A stretch of 64,000 nucleotides of DNA from Schistosoma mansoni. Its lineage: Eukaryota; Platyhelminthes; Trematoda; Strigeidida; Schistosomatidae. Position 1 is the first letter of the stretch; each line of letters begins with the position of its first letter. The DNA lies in contig NC_031498.1 of assembly GCF_000237925.1 (NCBI RefSeq), positions 26,732,308 through 26,796,307 on the forward strand, given 5' to 3'. Below the pieces are notes generated by a model. The model was not told the origin of the DNA and ran no database searches. It saw only the letters and a program-made list of their open reading frames with translations. Position numbers and translations under genes: made by a program. Positions 34,105 to 44,622 of the stretch are shown piece after piece.

Positions 34105-34505
34105 ATGAAAGTTAGGGGCAGCCAAACGAAAACGTGGCATCAGTGTTTGAAGTCGCTAATCTCTAGTCTGAGCCATGTTATTAGATGGAGACTACTTGGT
34201 TGGGGTCCGCGTGACTATCGTAACCGATGGTTTGAGACTCTAGATGACATGGCTCAGAATCGATTACAATGGCGTAGGTGTATACACTCTGTATATTTCC
34301 TTAAACCTTGAGATTAAAATTGCCTCATATCTGTATTTCTTCCTGTACTATATCCTTATATACAACCTATCTTTTATATACTACCACCGCTAAATTAATT
34401 ACGTCTATGAATTCGGTGTACATCTTGTTGTGCTAATGAGGTATGGCAACTTGAACCGACGCATATGTTTGCCTGGTCCTACGTTGTAGCTGACTGACTG
34501 ATTAG
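34105..34505 (+). mobile_element. Non-LTR family 2, C-terminus and 3' UTR
   Basis: Reads RGSQTKTWHQCLKSL, RLLGWGPRDYRNRWFETLDD, MAQNRLQWRRCIHSV then stop at 34309-34311. The 3' UTR runs to ACGTTGTAGCTGACTGACTG. This is the end of the element whose body lies at 14350-16850. Confidence 0.8.
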
Positions 34506-34559
34506 TTTAATAGAACAAATAGTGGATTGCTTATGCCGCTATAATATTATGGTGTATGC

Positions 34560-34860
34560 TACTAATGTCGACAGATATCGGTAGCATGTATTATCAATCA
34601 AAAGTGAAACGCCTGGATTCAGAAGGTTAATAAGATCAAAGAAAAGAGAACAAGAAAAAAGAATGATTGATGTGGAAACAAAAGAACAATTCAGTCTAAG
34701 ACGATTGACTGATATCTGAGAAAGGAAAAATCAAGTTTAAGACAATTCGTAAATGAAGGATTTACTGTTTGGCTCTCAAATTTTACTAAGACATTCTGTA
34801 ATTTTGTGTTGAAATACATTCGATCATCCCCACTTGTATTCACGTTCACTAGAAATATGA
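34560..34860 (+). repeat. Family D copy
   Basis: Starts ACTAATGTCGACAGATATCGG and ends AAATACATTCGATCATCCCCAC...GTTCACTA. Plus orientation, strongly diverged. Confidence 0.55.
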
Positions 34861-34884
34861 CACTAGATGAATTGAATTCGGATC

Positions 34885-34975
34885 TTTATATAGTTAAGAT
34901 CATGAATAAATTGAAGCTAGACCACCATGGAAAACCTGGAAGCACTGGATGGCCGTTTCGTCCTATTGTGGAAAT
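34885..34975 (-). repeat. Family B 3' fragment
   Basis: GATCATGAATAAATTGAAGC to TGGATGGCCGTTTCGTCCTATTG: the 3' end and half of the ribozyme, then truncated. Confidence 0.7.
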
Positions 34976-36695
34976 TCGTATCTTTCAAAATCTTCTTAAA
35001 GATTAAACGGTTTCCTACCAGGTAATTTTAACAATTTAACATCAAATCATAAAATTATTATTTTAGAAATATAATCATACCGAATGTTATTGATTGTTGT
35101 AAGACTATACCAACATTTTTCTATCGTTTAACTGACCACGTTACTCAGTTTTAAAAATAGTTTAGGTCATATATATCATTATATATGTTAACATAGTAAT
35201 AGACATCAGTTTAAAATAACAAGAACAAAGATGATTTACACTAAACAGGAGGGATAGTTTCAAATTCCCGGTGTTTATTGCTTGTAGATAAAGCATTTTA
35301 CAAACTAATCTAAATAAGTATGAGGAGTATGTGATGATTTTATAACTTACATCACGGACTAATTTCAGACATGCAATAAAAACACAGAAGAACTGGACAT
35401 CTGTTTCTACCAAGTACGAGATTGCTCAGCAGTGTGAATTCACAACTTCACTAAGGATCAAACTCAATATCTCCAGGTATCAAGGCGACCATGTATAAGC
35501 TGTGATCAAAAAATAAATACATCCTAGCAATACTTATAGGTTCTAGGTTCAGTCCTCTCTGAGTTTGTGAATGTCCACTGTTGAAGGTTTTCGTCCTAGG
35601 AGGAAACAGATATCTAATGTTTCTTATTTTTCAAAGTTTATCTACTGAATGACAATCCGTGATGTAAACTATATAATCTTAATAGTATTTTCTCATAAGT
35701 TAAGTCTATCCAACAAATGAAATGTACAGTTAAAATAATAGCAGTATTGTAGGTTTTTTTTGGTTAAGTCGCAGGTAACTTTATTTTGTCATTAGGGGTT
35801 AATATAAGTTGAATAGTACATAGTATCCAGATATTTTGATATTCCATTAAGTGGTGAGTCTAAGTGTGATACAAAGAATTCCTAACATCCTTAAAGTCCA
35901 GTTAAATACTTGAAATTCAATGTACTTCCAATGGAAAATTAAGATATCTGAATATTACGTATGAAACACGTTCGCTAGCCCAGTGTAACAAATGACTACA
36001 ATATATCATATGGACATCCACTAAATCGATTTCCCTATGACTCGTTCATGTCATTTTAACAAATTTTCATCTGAAAAATGAAGAGCATAATTTTGTAACA
36101 AGCTGTCAATTATCAGGTTTAAGAGAACAGTAATTGTGATACAATTATTTTGCGCCATCTCGTATCACTGTCAAATTTAGCCACTAAAGTAGGTGGTTAT
36201 AATGTACCTTGATCAATTGGATTCGACCAGTAATATGAACTAGGGAGTATCACATTGGTTACAATTCGATTGTTATTCATAAGGATCAGCGAATGCAGTT
36301 CAAATTTTAGCGAACCCTAGATCTCAATTTCATCCTAATTGACACTGGTCATCCAGGTGTACCTGCAATATAAAGAAATATGATACTCCATGTAGAATTC
36401 CGACTTCACATCACTCAGATTTACAGTCCAGTAAGTGAACACTGAAATAATCAGACCTTATCTGATCTCTTGTCAGAGAAATATTTCGATTGATTCATTG
36501 TCGTTTTATTTATACAAGTAGGCACAATACAACCTGATCGATACAAGTTTATCAACACCAAGAATCATCACAATGGGCACTGTTTGATGATCACTTAATG
36601 TACTTAAAACTGGCTGTCTGGAAATGATACCTAATGATTATTTTATCAATAAACTACAGTTTTAAACTCAATCTTTACACAAGTTTTTATCTAAC
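34976..36695. other. AT-rich stretch, no gene seen
   Basis: About 1.7 kb without recognisable genes or repeats; the longest plain stretch of the window. The short minus frame at 35162-35413 has no domain or splice support. Confidence 0.45.
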
Positions 36696-36844
36696 TTCAA
36701 TAAGTAGTTTTTATAGTTGAAATCATGGGTCAATTGAAGCTAGACCACCAGGTTTTCCATGTTGGTCTAGCTTCAATTGACTCATGATTTCAACTATGAA
36801 AAATACTGAAATCTTCACAAAATCCCTTCTGATTCAATAAGTAG
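36696..36844 (+). repeat. Minimal family B fold-back with 12-bp TSD
   Basis: The element at 36708-36832 is 125 bp, almost a pure hairpin: TATAGTTGAAATCATGGGTC ... CTAGACCACC, then its inverted copy, then the CCCTTCTGA end. It is flanked by TTCAATAAGTAG at 36696-36707 and 36833-36844. There is no promoter or ribozyme. Confidence 0.85.
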
Positions 36845-37435
36845 ATTCAAAATTGTTATGTTCATGAAAAAATTGAATAGATTATAAAGAAGAATAAGTA
36901 GTAGTAGCAGTAGTAGTATATTAAACTAACTTGGCATTTGTTAATAATCCAGTTTCAATGATACACAATAATAAATTATACCAATGTAATTTATAATGAA
37001 GTAACATTATTTCACAATCACTGTAACTATAGTATAATGATTGAAATGAAAATCAGATAAGTGAATGAACTATATATTTATATACAATTTGGATAATGAA
37101 AAATCCATGTATCCATGTACTGGATTTCGTCAATTACATTTTGTATAATTGATAGGTAAGTATGTTCAAGTTTATAGTGTTAAATAAATTTGATTCGATT
37201 AATTTACTACTGATTTAAGTAATAACTTTTTGTTCTCTTAGTAATTCAATGAAATTGACCATTTAAATATAATATAGTTAATTGAATAGAATTAATAAAC
37301 ATGTTTATTCAGATTGATGATGATTTGTAATTTTGTAAATTAATGGTACGGTATATTTGAACTTTGCGTTACAAAAAATATGGTATCTAATACAAAGTAT
37401 TTAGATATTATTGAATCCTATTGTAATGAACAAAA
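36845..37435. other. AT-rich stretch, no gene seen
   Basis: A short GTA run at 36899-36918; nothing else. Confidence 0.45.
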
Positions 37436-37480
37436 TACTAGTTGGGGACAATTGAATGTATTTGAGCACAAATTACAAAC

Positions 37481-37837
37481 TATCTTACTCAGAATTCACT
37501 TAATATTGTTTGTTTGAATCTTATCATTGATGTTTTTAGGACTGCAAATAGTCAGTCTCTAATAGGCATATGTGCATACTGTGCGTATTGCCTCGATATA
37601 GCCTAAACTCACAAGCATGGTAAGCAAAGATAGATAAGCAATTAGCTATCAGGACTCAGTGGCCGAGTGGATAACGTGATGGCGTTTGAAGCGAAAGGTA
37701 CTGGGTTCGAGTCCCAGAGTGAACACCAGCTCTGAGATACAGGCACATCCAGCTGACGAGTCCAAAACAGGACGAAACGTGCGTCCTGGAACGTACTGCT
37801 AGCTACTATCCATCTTTGCTCACCATATCTTAATCAG
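37481..37837 (+). repeat. Full-length Sm-alpha (family A) with TSD
   Basis: The insert 37493-37825 (333 bp) is flanked by TATCTTACTCAG and TATCTTAATCAG (11 of 12 identical). Box A TGGCCGAGTGG is at 37660-37670 and box B GGTTCGAGTCC at 37704-37714, both perfect, followed by an intact hammerhead. About 165 bp of 5' leader precede the tRNA-like part. It inserted into an older family D copy. Confidence 0.85.
37748..37790 (+). ncRNA. Hammerhead ribozyme, intact
   Basis: Stem I UCCAG/CUGGA (5 bp), core CUGACGA at 37753-37759, stem II GUCC/GGAC with loop AAAACA, GAAA at 37774-37777, stem III ACGUGCGU closed by a 2-nt loop, cleavage predicted after GUC at 37785. All required core bases are present. 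This is the best ribozyme in the window. Such a small stem III is known to favour action as a dimer. Confidence 0.85.
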
Positions 37838-38139
37838 ATCTGATAACCATATACCAAACAGTTAATTTGCAAAATAACAATCAATTATCTCAATCTTCAC
37901 TGTTCCTTCTGCAAATATCAGTCCGTCTTCTTTGATCACATTGTTCATGCATTTTCGTATCGATTGCGCTTCCTTCCTGTTCGTTCCTTATCGATCTTCT
38001 ACCAAAATACATTCTATGTTAGACCATCACCATATACTACTTATATGGATATAAGTAGCCCACATCACACTATTAGATAACGCCCTAAACCTAAACAATT
38101 CTGTTATTACTTTTACCCCATGTCCAGTAAATTTTTTTA

Positions 38140-38890
38140 AAATCAAATAATGTTTGGAGTGAACTTATACCACACACTTGCTGCCAGATGACTAAGTTTT
38201 TAATTTAACAACGAGTTCTACGTCAAGATCGATAAGCATCGATAATGTTAAGAGTTAATTGGACAATACAGATAAACAATTAAACGATCTACGCCCTAAA
38301 TTAGAGTCATTTGAAGGCTCTTTATCAAAGCACGGTAATATTTAAGCAAGAACTAAAGGCACTATTGTCGACGGATGTGGTCACTGAGGGAGTTAAAGAC
38401 ATTATCAAAGTAGAATCTGTCATTGATCTCATTGATAGCAAAATTATTAAATGAATGATCTCTCCAAATAACGTGATTATCTATAACATACCTGACAAAA
38501 CCACCCTTAACCCTATTAGGAATTCGATGTTAAATGTTGTTAGCTTTTAAGATAGTCTATGTCAATGCATTCATCTTGATAAAAAACACCAGAAATACTC
38601 TATCCCTATCTTGTTTAGATTCGTTTACCATTTATTAGCTGAACAACTGAAAGAATCTGAACGGCTAATCTGTGCGCTTACGAAGTTTAGGAATACTCGT
38701 ATATTCTTAGATAAAACCACCAATCAAAGGCTTACTTAAAAGCATACTTTAAACGAAGATAACGATGTAGAGATTATAACGGATCCCGTTGCCTCAGAAT
38801 CAGGATCCATTAATGCGACTAACCTATCGCATGTTAGCCAATACTCTGATTTATCAATGAATAGTGCTAACTAACTGAAATGGATAATAG
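38140..38890 (+). pseudogene. Non-LTR ORF1-like remnant
   Basis: Decayed text: STDVVTEGVKDIIKVESVID, NVIIYNIPDKTTLNPIRNSM, DSLCQCIHLDKKHQKYSIPI, LFRFVYHLLAEQLKESERLI, NTRIFLDKTTNQRL. The pattern of a naming-strand NVIIYN(I/L)PD followed later by a basic LFRF block and a D-x-T-x2-QR block is usual in ORF1 or zinc-finger-type ORFs of CR1-like elements. Several stops and frameshifts. It may belong with the RT at 47900-50100. Confidence 0.55.
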
Positions 38891-39034
38891 TTGAAATTGA
38901 GAGAAAAGCTCAAGAACAAAATGGGATTAAAACAATAGTCGATATTTTATTAAATCACATATCAAATAATTGAATTACTGAAGCATAACTGATTGTAGTC
39001 TAATTCTAGTCATCAGATTGTTTACTTGTTTTAT

Positions 39035-39255
39035 ATAGTTGAGATCATGAGTCCATTGAAGCTAGACCACCATGGAAAACCTGAAAGCACTGAACGGCCG
39101 TTTCGTCCAATCGCGAGACTCCTCAGCGGTGCGTATCCTTGATTCCGCTTCGCGAGATCCGAACTCAGGACCTACCGGTCTCGTGCCAGAGCACTTAACC
39201 GATAGACCACTGAGCCGGTATCCGACGGTGTTAATGTTTAACCTCATACGATCCA
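39035..39255 (-). repeat. Family B copy with tRNA-like head and ribozyme
   Basis: On the minus strand: box A in GGCTCAGTGGTCTATCGGTTAAG (39195-39217), box B CTGAGTTCGGATCTCGC (39152-39168), then the hammerhead and the AATGGACTCATGATCTCAAC end. The 5' head is truncated near 39255. Confidence 0.8.
39087..39132 (-). ncRNA. Hammerhead ribozyme, family B
   Basis: Core CUGAGGA and GAAA intact, stem II GUCU/GGAC (one wobble), stem III ACGGCCGU with a 2-nt loop, cleavage triplet GUU (permitted). Stem I GCACCG/CAGUGC has one mismatch. Possibly active. Confidence 0.65.
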
Positions 39256-40250
39256 CTTACTTGTTTATTAAATTAATGAAAGATACTCAAATTATTTACA
39301 GTTTATCAAAACTGAATATCACCTAAGTATACAAAAACTGATTAAAATAAACTTAAGAACTATTTTAACAGTTAAAGTATTCAATTGATTAAGGGAATTA
39401 CTGAGTTGGTAACTTGAAAAAGGAGTTACTTTTATTCCTTATATAGGAACAATAAGAATAACTGGGCGGAATTGCATGCCTATAGCAAACAATTTTCTTT
39501 GAACCTAGCACACAACACTCCTGTCATGCACTGTCCCATCGCCCTTGGCAGATCAGCCAACCTAAAAGTCACGAGAACACCATCAGGGCATAGGACAGGC
39601 CAAGTACTCTAATTTTATTCTTTACGTAACATATGAGTACTTATAGTTATAAGTATCACTGGAAAGTGGGATTTTATAGTAATTTAAGAGTCCTTGAGTT
39701 TTACTGGAAGTTCTAGAATACTGCTAAACATAGTAGCAGTGTATAAATCAGCCAATCAGAATCTCCACATGTGACTTTTCCATCTTCGTTATTTTAGTAA
39801 CATAACTTCACATAACTTCTAATTAATCGCCGATTGGTTGAAATGCTCCTTGATGACCCCTGAGCTTGTCATGTCGCTTGCGAGAAAAATTCAGGGTCAT
39901 CCCAACAGAGAGGAACCTTGGTTAATACAGATAGTTACTATTTACAACTAAAATAAACTGATGAGATCATTAGTTCAATATGAATCAACATATTTACTCT
40001 TTCAAGTCTATGTGTGATTCATTGTTTAGCCATATTTGTCTTACACAAATTATTTTTTTTTAATTATCAGAATCATCATATTGAATACCACATTCATTGA
40101 ATATCATACTATGTAAAAAACAGAATGTGATGTTAGATGTAGCAACTATATAAAACTGAATACATTCCATTGTATTAGACGAAATTATTATCATCTAATT
40201 AGATCATAAAATATTATGAATGCAAAAAATAACATTTTAAAGATTATCGC
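39256..40250. other. Mixed stretch, no gene seen
   Basis: 39470-39930 is less AT-rich (GCACTGTCCCATCGCCCTTGG, then GGTCATCCCAACAGAGAGG) and may be old retroelement sequence, but no frame or end was recognised. Confidence 0.35.
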
Positions 40251-40254
40251 TTCT

Positions 40255-40740
40255 AGGTTTTCTATGGTGGTCTAACTTCAATTGACTCATGATCTCAACT
40301 ATTAAAAATTACTATAATATTCACAAAAAACCATTCTGATACTAATCAACATATGCTCACTGGTGACTAGCTTCAAAAGATATTTCCTAGAGTTCTAGTG
40401 AGAAGCAGTGACCAGTGGAGTTCAACTAGGTCTGTTGTGAGATAGTGACTCATTGAAGACAATGGTGGATGTGTCGCTCAATTTGGTGGATCGATTGAAG
40501 TTAGAGATTAACACCGTTGGATGACGGTTCAATGGTCTAGAGATTAAGCGCTCGAATGCGAGACTGATTGGTCCTGGGTTTGAATTTCATGAGGCGAGAT
40601 GGTGGATGCGCATTGCTGACGAGTCCCATAATAGGACTAAACGGTCGTCCAGTTATTCCAGGTTTTCCATAGTGGTCTAGCTTCAATTGACTCATGATTT
40701 CAACTATGAAAATACTGAAATCTCTACAAAACCCCTTTTG
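40255..40740 (+). repeat. Family B head-to-tail partial dimer
   Basis: A 3' part (TTTTCTATGGTGGTCTAAC ... ACCATTCTGA) is followed directly by a full unit: CATATGCTCACTGGTGAC head, GAGATTAACACCGTTGG, box A (TCAATGGTCTAGAGATTAAG), box B (GGGTTTGAATTTC), ribozyme, and end CCCCTTTTGA. Confidence 0.8.
40610..40655 (+). ncRNA. Hammerhead-like motif of family B, GAAA changed
   Basis: CUGACGA intact, stem II GUCC/GGAC intact, stem III ACGGUCGU and GUC site intact, but GAAA reads UAAA (G12 lost). Expected inactive. Confidence 0.65.
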
Positions 40741-41019
40741 AAAAATAAAAGAGTTCATAGTTAAAAAGATATAAATCTTTGATTTATTAAAACTATGCAA
40801 CATATTTTTAGCTTATAATTTCAGTAACATTCAAGGGTAACTTGAATCAGTTTATCTTTTCTCTTTTTTAATGAATCTTAAAAAGTATTTTGTTTCTTTT
40901 TAATTACTTGCTGTTTAGATAAATTAGATTCTGAATAATTTATATAGAAATTTTATCTTAAATATTATTTTATAAAGTTGAATTAAGTAGGTTATTAAGT
41001 ACTTAGATCTAGTCGGTAC

Positions 41020-41300
41020 TAGTGTGATGTAGGCTACTTATATCTATATAAGTAGTATATATCATGAGTCAGGAATAGAATATCTGGCTGCAGAAGATTG
41101 AGAAATTCGAGAAGAGAGGAATAGAAAACAGAAAGCAATTGGTGTGAAAATCCAGGAACAATGAAGTCTGAGACAATTAATGAACATTATGCGAATGAAA
41201 TATCGGAGTATAGTTTTTCTATTTTATCAAGTAACTTCGTAATTTGTGCTAAATTTATAGTTGGTTGTCCCCACCTGCGTCCTTTTACACCACACCAGGA
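41020..41300 (+). repeat. Family D copy
   Basis: Begins GTGTGATGTAGGCTACTTATATC with the palindrome CTTATATCTATATAAG and ends GTTGGTTGTCCCCACCTGCG. Confidence 0.65.
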
Positions 41301-41515
41301 GTAGGTTTTTGATATGATCAGTTTGGACGGAAAGAAACATTGCTTTTTGTCTGTAATCGTCGATAATAATCAAGTACAATCAATATAACTAAGAGATAAG
41401 GTTTTTAAATCAGGTAGTATAACTTTGATTTTTCCAATGTCTCTCTAGGTATTAAGGAATCAATATTTTCATTTATTTACAAAGTATTCAACTAGTATAG
41501 TATGACTGAATTACT
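41301..41515. other. AT-rich spacer
   Basis: Nothing recognisable. Confidence 0.4.
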
Positions 41516-41519
41516 GATC

Positions 41520-41625
41520 TTACTTACTTACGACTGTTATCCCTCATAGAGGAGTATAGGCCGCACACCAGCAATCTTCATGTAACCCTGTCGTGGGCAA
41601 TCCTTTCCAGTTCTTTCCAGTTGTT
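41520..41625 (-). mobile_element. RTE-type non-LTR, 3' tip
   Basis: TTACTTACGACTGTTATCCC then GGAGTATAGGCCGCACACC to CAATCCTTTCCAGTTC, only the last ~100 bp of the element. Confidence 0.75.
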
Positions 41626-41724
41626 ACTGATCAGTTAGCAAATAATCAATTAATAATGAAAGTAATAAGTTAAAATGTAACTATGACTTGAATATTGTCC
41701 TATTTGTAAGTTATCATCCTGATA

Positions 41725-42140
41725 GGGATGTCAGATCCCCAGAACTCACTTGGTAAATGACTTATTTTTGTAATTTTATTTTCAAAATTTGAATTTCCCT
41801 GCTTTCGCGCCAAAAGCACTCTTTTCACCTTCACGTTGCATTTCCCACTCGGTCAAATCTTAAACGCTATTGGTCCGTTGTATCTTTTAGTATGCTATTT
41901 TGTAACGTTTCCCAAGGACAGTTTATGCTGTATATATACGTTTAATTTCTTACTATTGTGATCGCTTGTGCATCCAGTTGCTTACGGAATATATTTTTCC
42001 CGCTTTCGCCTTGAACTCCTCACTCTAGTTAGCGAAACCTAGGGCAATGGATTAGAATAGCCTATCGTGTCACTGTGTCATTGACCTTCGTCCCGTTTTC
42101 CAAGTAAGGAGAAATCGTAATTAGCATCAAGCATATCACA
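41725..42140 (+). repeat. Possible LTR of unknown family
   Basis: It starts TGTCAGATCCCC, contains a TATA-like TATATATACG near 41930 and could end CATATCACA. No TSD or second copy was found, so this is a weak call. Confidence 0.25.
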
Positions 42141-42225
42141 GCCAAATGTATTTTCATCTCATTGTTGAAGCTTATATTGAGACTCAAACTTTATACCCTC
42201 CAGTTGAAACATTAGTTATTTTGAT

Positions 42226-42316
42226 GAAGTTTTGTTCTCTGAGCTGAATGGTTTGGTCGTGGAGCTTTCATTATCTTTCTGAACAGCATCATCAGCACAA
42301 ACTTCGGGTAGAATAT
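42226..42316 (+). repeat. Family H, one-armed copy
   Basis: GTTTTGTTCTCTGAGCTGAA then TTTGGTCGTGGAGCTTTC and CAGCACAAACTTCGGGTAGAA match the left arm and loop of the fold-back at 7683-7863. Confidence 0.7.
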
Positions 42317-42440
42317 TTGTGAGTCAAAGAAAAATTCCTTAAAAAACCAAAGTTATAATAAAGTTAATGACTAAGTCAAGAATAAATGATTTACATATCT
42401 AGATTTTTGTTTGATTCTTAGCATGATTGAAACTTTATAA

Positions 42441-42752
42441 TTGATTGATCACTGGGTGGTGATCAATGTCATGCGTGTCAAGTCCGTCTTAGTGCTGATC
42501 GAATGCTATGCATAACATTGATCGCCACCCAGTGATCAATCAATTGTGATTACATCTCACTCCTACAGGAGGTCGGTCACGACCCGAATAACTCAGTGGT
42601 AACGTCTCTGACTGTGAAGCTGAGTGATACGGGATCGAATCCGTCAGGCAGCACCAGTTCCCTCAAGATTACAAGTACACCTTGCTGACGAGTACCAAAT
42701 AGCACGAAACCCGGGTCCAGGGTGTCCTGTTGACCACCTCCCTAACCACCAT
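42441..42752 (+). repeat. Family C tRNA-like repeat, best copy
   Basis: A 5' fold-back (TTGATTGATCACTGGGTGGTGATC at 42441-42464, with its inverse ending at 42544) precedes the tRNA-like part: box A TAACTCAGTGG at 42589-42599 and box B GGATCGAATCC at 42632-42642. Then follow AGCACCAGTTCCCTCAAG and a hammerhead. It ends GTTGACCACCTCC. The short minus-strand frame across it is a shadow. Confidence 0.8.
42677..42725 (+). ncRNA. Hammerhead ribozyme, family C
   Basis: Stem I ACACCUUG/CAGGGUGU gives 8 bp with one wobble. Core CUGACGA at 42685-42691 and GAAA at 42706-42709 are intact. Stem III ACCCGGGU has a 2-nt loop and the cut is predicted after GUC at 42717. Stem II GUAC/GCAC has one A-C mismatch. 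The plan is the same as Sm-alpha although the tRNA head and flanks are different. Confidence 0.75.
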
Positions 42753-43260
42753 CTTATGATTGAAACTTACTACTTTAATACTATAATATAAAGTATAAGA
42801 AAAAAAAACTATCCGAAATCTTAGAAGTTTTGAACGTGTTAACCTAATATACATACTGATAAATATTCAATATTAAATTACGTGTTATCATATTATGAAA
42901 TAACAGTGGAATTTGCATTAGTGAACTTTTGTTGCTTTTGTTTTTCTTTCTGTTGCCGCCCTTTTTTTTAAAAAAATAATTTTCTTTTCATCTTTCTGAC
43001 ATGATAAGGTTTTTTATCTTTTATTTAATGTTTAATATAATCAGATAATCAAGGGATTAGTAGTGGTGTGACATTGATGTTGAACAAAAGTGAATCTATG
43101 GTCTATGACAAAAAGAGAAAAAATGAAATGAATGATAGTTCGATTTGTTACTAGGTCTGGTTTTATTAGTAGCATGGTTGTAAAGTAAGTTTTAGGAAGA
43201 AGTTTTTGTTTTTGATGAATTTTATTTTATAAGATGATTGAATGTTAAGTAGATGAAACA
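42753..43260. other. AT-rich stretch, no gene seen
   Basis: Nothing recognisable. Confidence 0.45.
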
Positions 43261-43510
43261 GATTTGTAGTGCCGTGCTTCGCTAATCGTTCACCTGGATA
43301 ACCATCATAATACAAATCATAACGGTGACAAACATGTGATAAATAGGATAAGAAGTGTACACTCACCTACGCTCATATAAAAAATAGTCGGGGTTAATAA
43401 GTGAATAATTAACAAGGTCGAAACGGGACTCATGATGGACAGGTAAATTGGCTTGTCCTGAAGCTATAATATGGTATATGGGCTTAACATACCAATCGCA
43501 ACTACAGATT
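43261..43510 (-). mobile_element. Solo LTR, family F, internally deleted, TSD GATT
   Basis: The LTR is 43265-43506 (242 bp), plus strand TGTAGTGCCGTGC ... CAACTACA, flanked by GATT at 43261-43264 and 43507-43510. It lacks about 190 bp present in the copy at 32349. Confidence 0.8.
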
Positions 43511-43770
43511 AACGGACGAGTTTGAGTATAAGTTTTGTGCCAGTTGGGACTTAACAGAAAAAGTTATTGAAATTATAAATACGATAACTCAATATTAACA
43601 TTTAAAATTATAACACTGGGTAATAAGAGATTGAATTAACATGAGTTATCAGTTCATTCAAGGTTAAGAACATTTATTACTAGACATTTTCAACCGTCAA
43701 GAAAAGCAGACCCAGGATTTCTTATCGATTCTTTTAAACCACGTAACATGTTGTTATATCGATTGCCTGA
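43511..43770. other. AT-rich spacer
   Basis: Nothing recognisable. Confidence 0.4.
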
Positions 43771-43774
43771 GTGC

Positions 43775-44622
43775 CCTGTTTAATATATGAATGTAATGAT
43801 CTCCGTCAATCACAGAGGAGTGAATTATCGATCAGAACGATGATACACGAAAAACCGTATGAACTGTCTTGAGTACTTATCAGTCCTGCTTTCTGCCTAG
43901 CCTAGCCAGTTAAGTCCATAACACCAATAACAGCCTCTGCAATATGAATCATTATTCCCAAACATACTGGGTTTATGTTATATCTAGAGCTTGATTCTTA
44001 CTATGCCGCGTACTACTAGACTACTTGAACGACAGAACCCGCAACGTCGCAAGAGAGAAAACAGAAGACTAGTAAGTAGGAACTTTTATTCCCCAAAATA
44101 GAGTCAGAATATAGTACGGAAATCTCATGTATTTATAGTTTTTGACTGAGATTAAATCATCATTTCGGATAACCAGTAGGCCCAGAGGGGGTCATTCTTA
44201 TCCATCCAATAGGGAAGCTACACGTCGACATTCTAGAATATTCCCATAGCAGTGGTTGGATGGAATGTCTTAGGCTCTTTCTGGGCTTTTTGAAGCTTCC
44301 TAGAGTTTACCAACGAGCCGTCTTTACAGTTTATATACCAAACGAACTAACCACATCGTACCATAAAGTAGGAAATAATATTTGTATAAGATTTAGTCAA
44401 ATGTGGCTGGAATTGTGGGAACAGTAATTAGTAGACTGGGTATAACTCAAGAATGGTTAATCGTACAGTAGTAATCTATGGATCAAAATAAAGCTCATAA
44501 TAAAAGAAACATGAATATAAATAGTTTAGTTACTTAACAATTATACAATAGGAAATGTTGGTCCATGAATAGTTCTCAAAAGTTACCATTCACAATTCTC
44601 TTCGGGATATAACACATGTAAA
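43775..44622 (+). repeat. Family G repeat interrupted by a solo LTR
   Basis: 43775-43975 plus 44329-44622 match 22368-22878 in order, with shared blocks CAATAACAGCCTCTG and TAGTTCTCAAAAGTTACCAT. The insertion site sits in CTGGGTTTATAT, which is uninterrupted in the other copy. Confidence 0.7.
43971..44333 (-). mobile_element. Solo LTR, family E, with 5-bp TSD GTTTA
   Basis: The LTR is 43976-44328 (353 bp). On the minus strand it runs from TGTAAAGACGGC to CTAGATATAACA. GTTTA flanks both ends, and the empty site is visible in the paralogous repeat near 22572. It carries TATAAATACATGAG and AATAAAAGTT, promoter- and poly(A)-like, in the right order. Confidence 0.9.

Larger units (their letters stand above)
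37436..38075 (-). repeat. Family D copy split by a nested Sm-alpha
   Basis: The D sequence runs GTTGGGGACAATTGAATGTA to TATCTTACTCAG, then resumes at 37826 and ends near CTACTTATATGGATATAAGTAG. With the insert removed it is a normal D unit. Confidence 0.75.

Noticed and set aside
37660-37714. A genuine tRNA gene (good box A and box B)
   Set aside because: No acceptor stem or cloverleaf can be closed around the boxes; they belong to the Sm-alpha promoter.
41725-42140. Certain LTR call
   Set aside because: TG start and TATA are present, but no TSD, second copy or reliable end; kept only as a low-confidence repeat.
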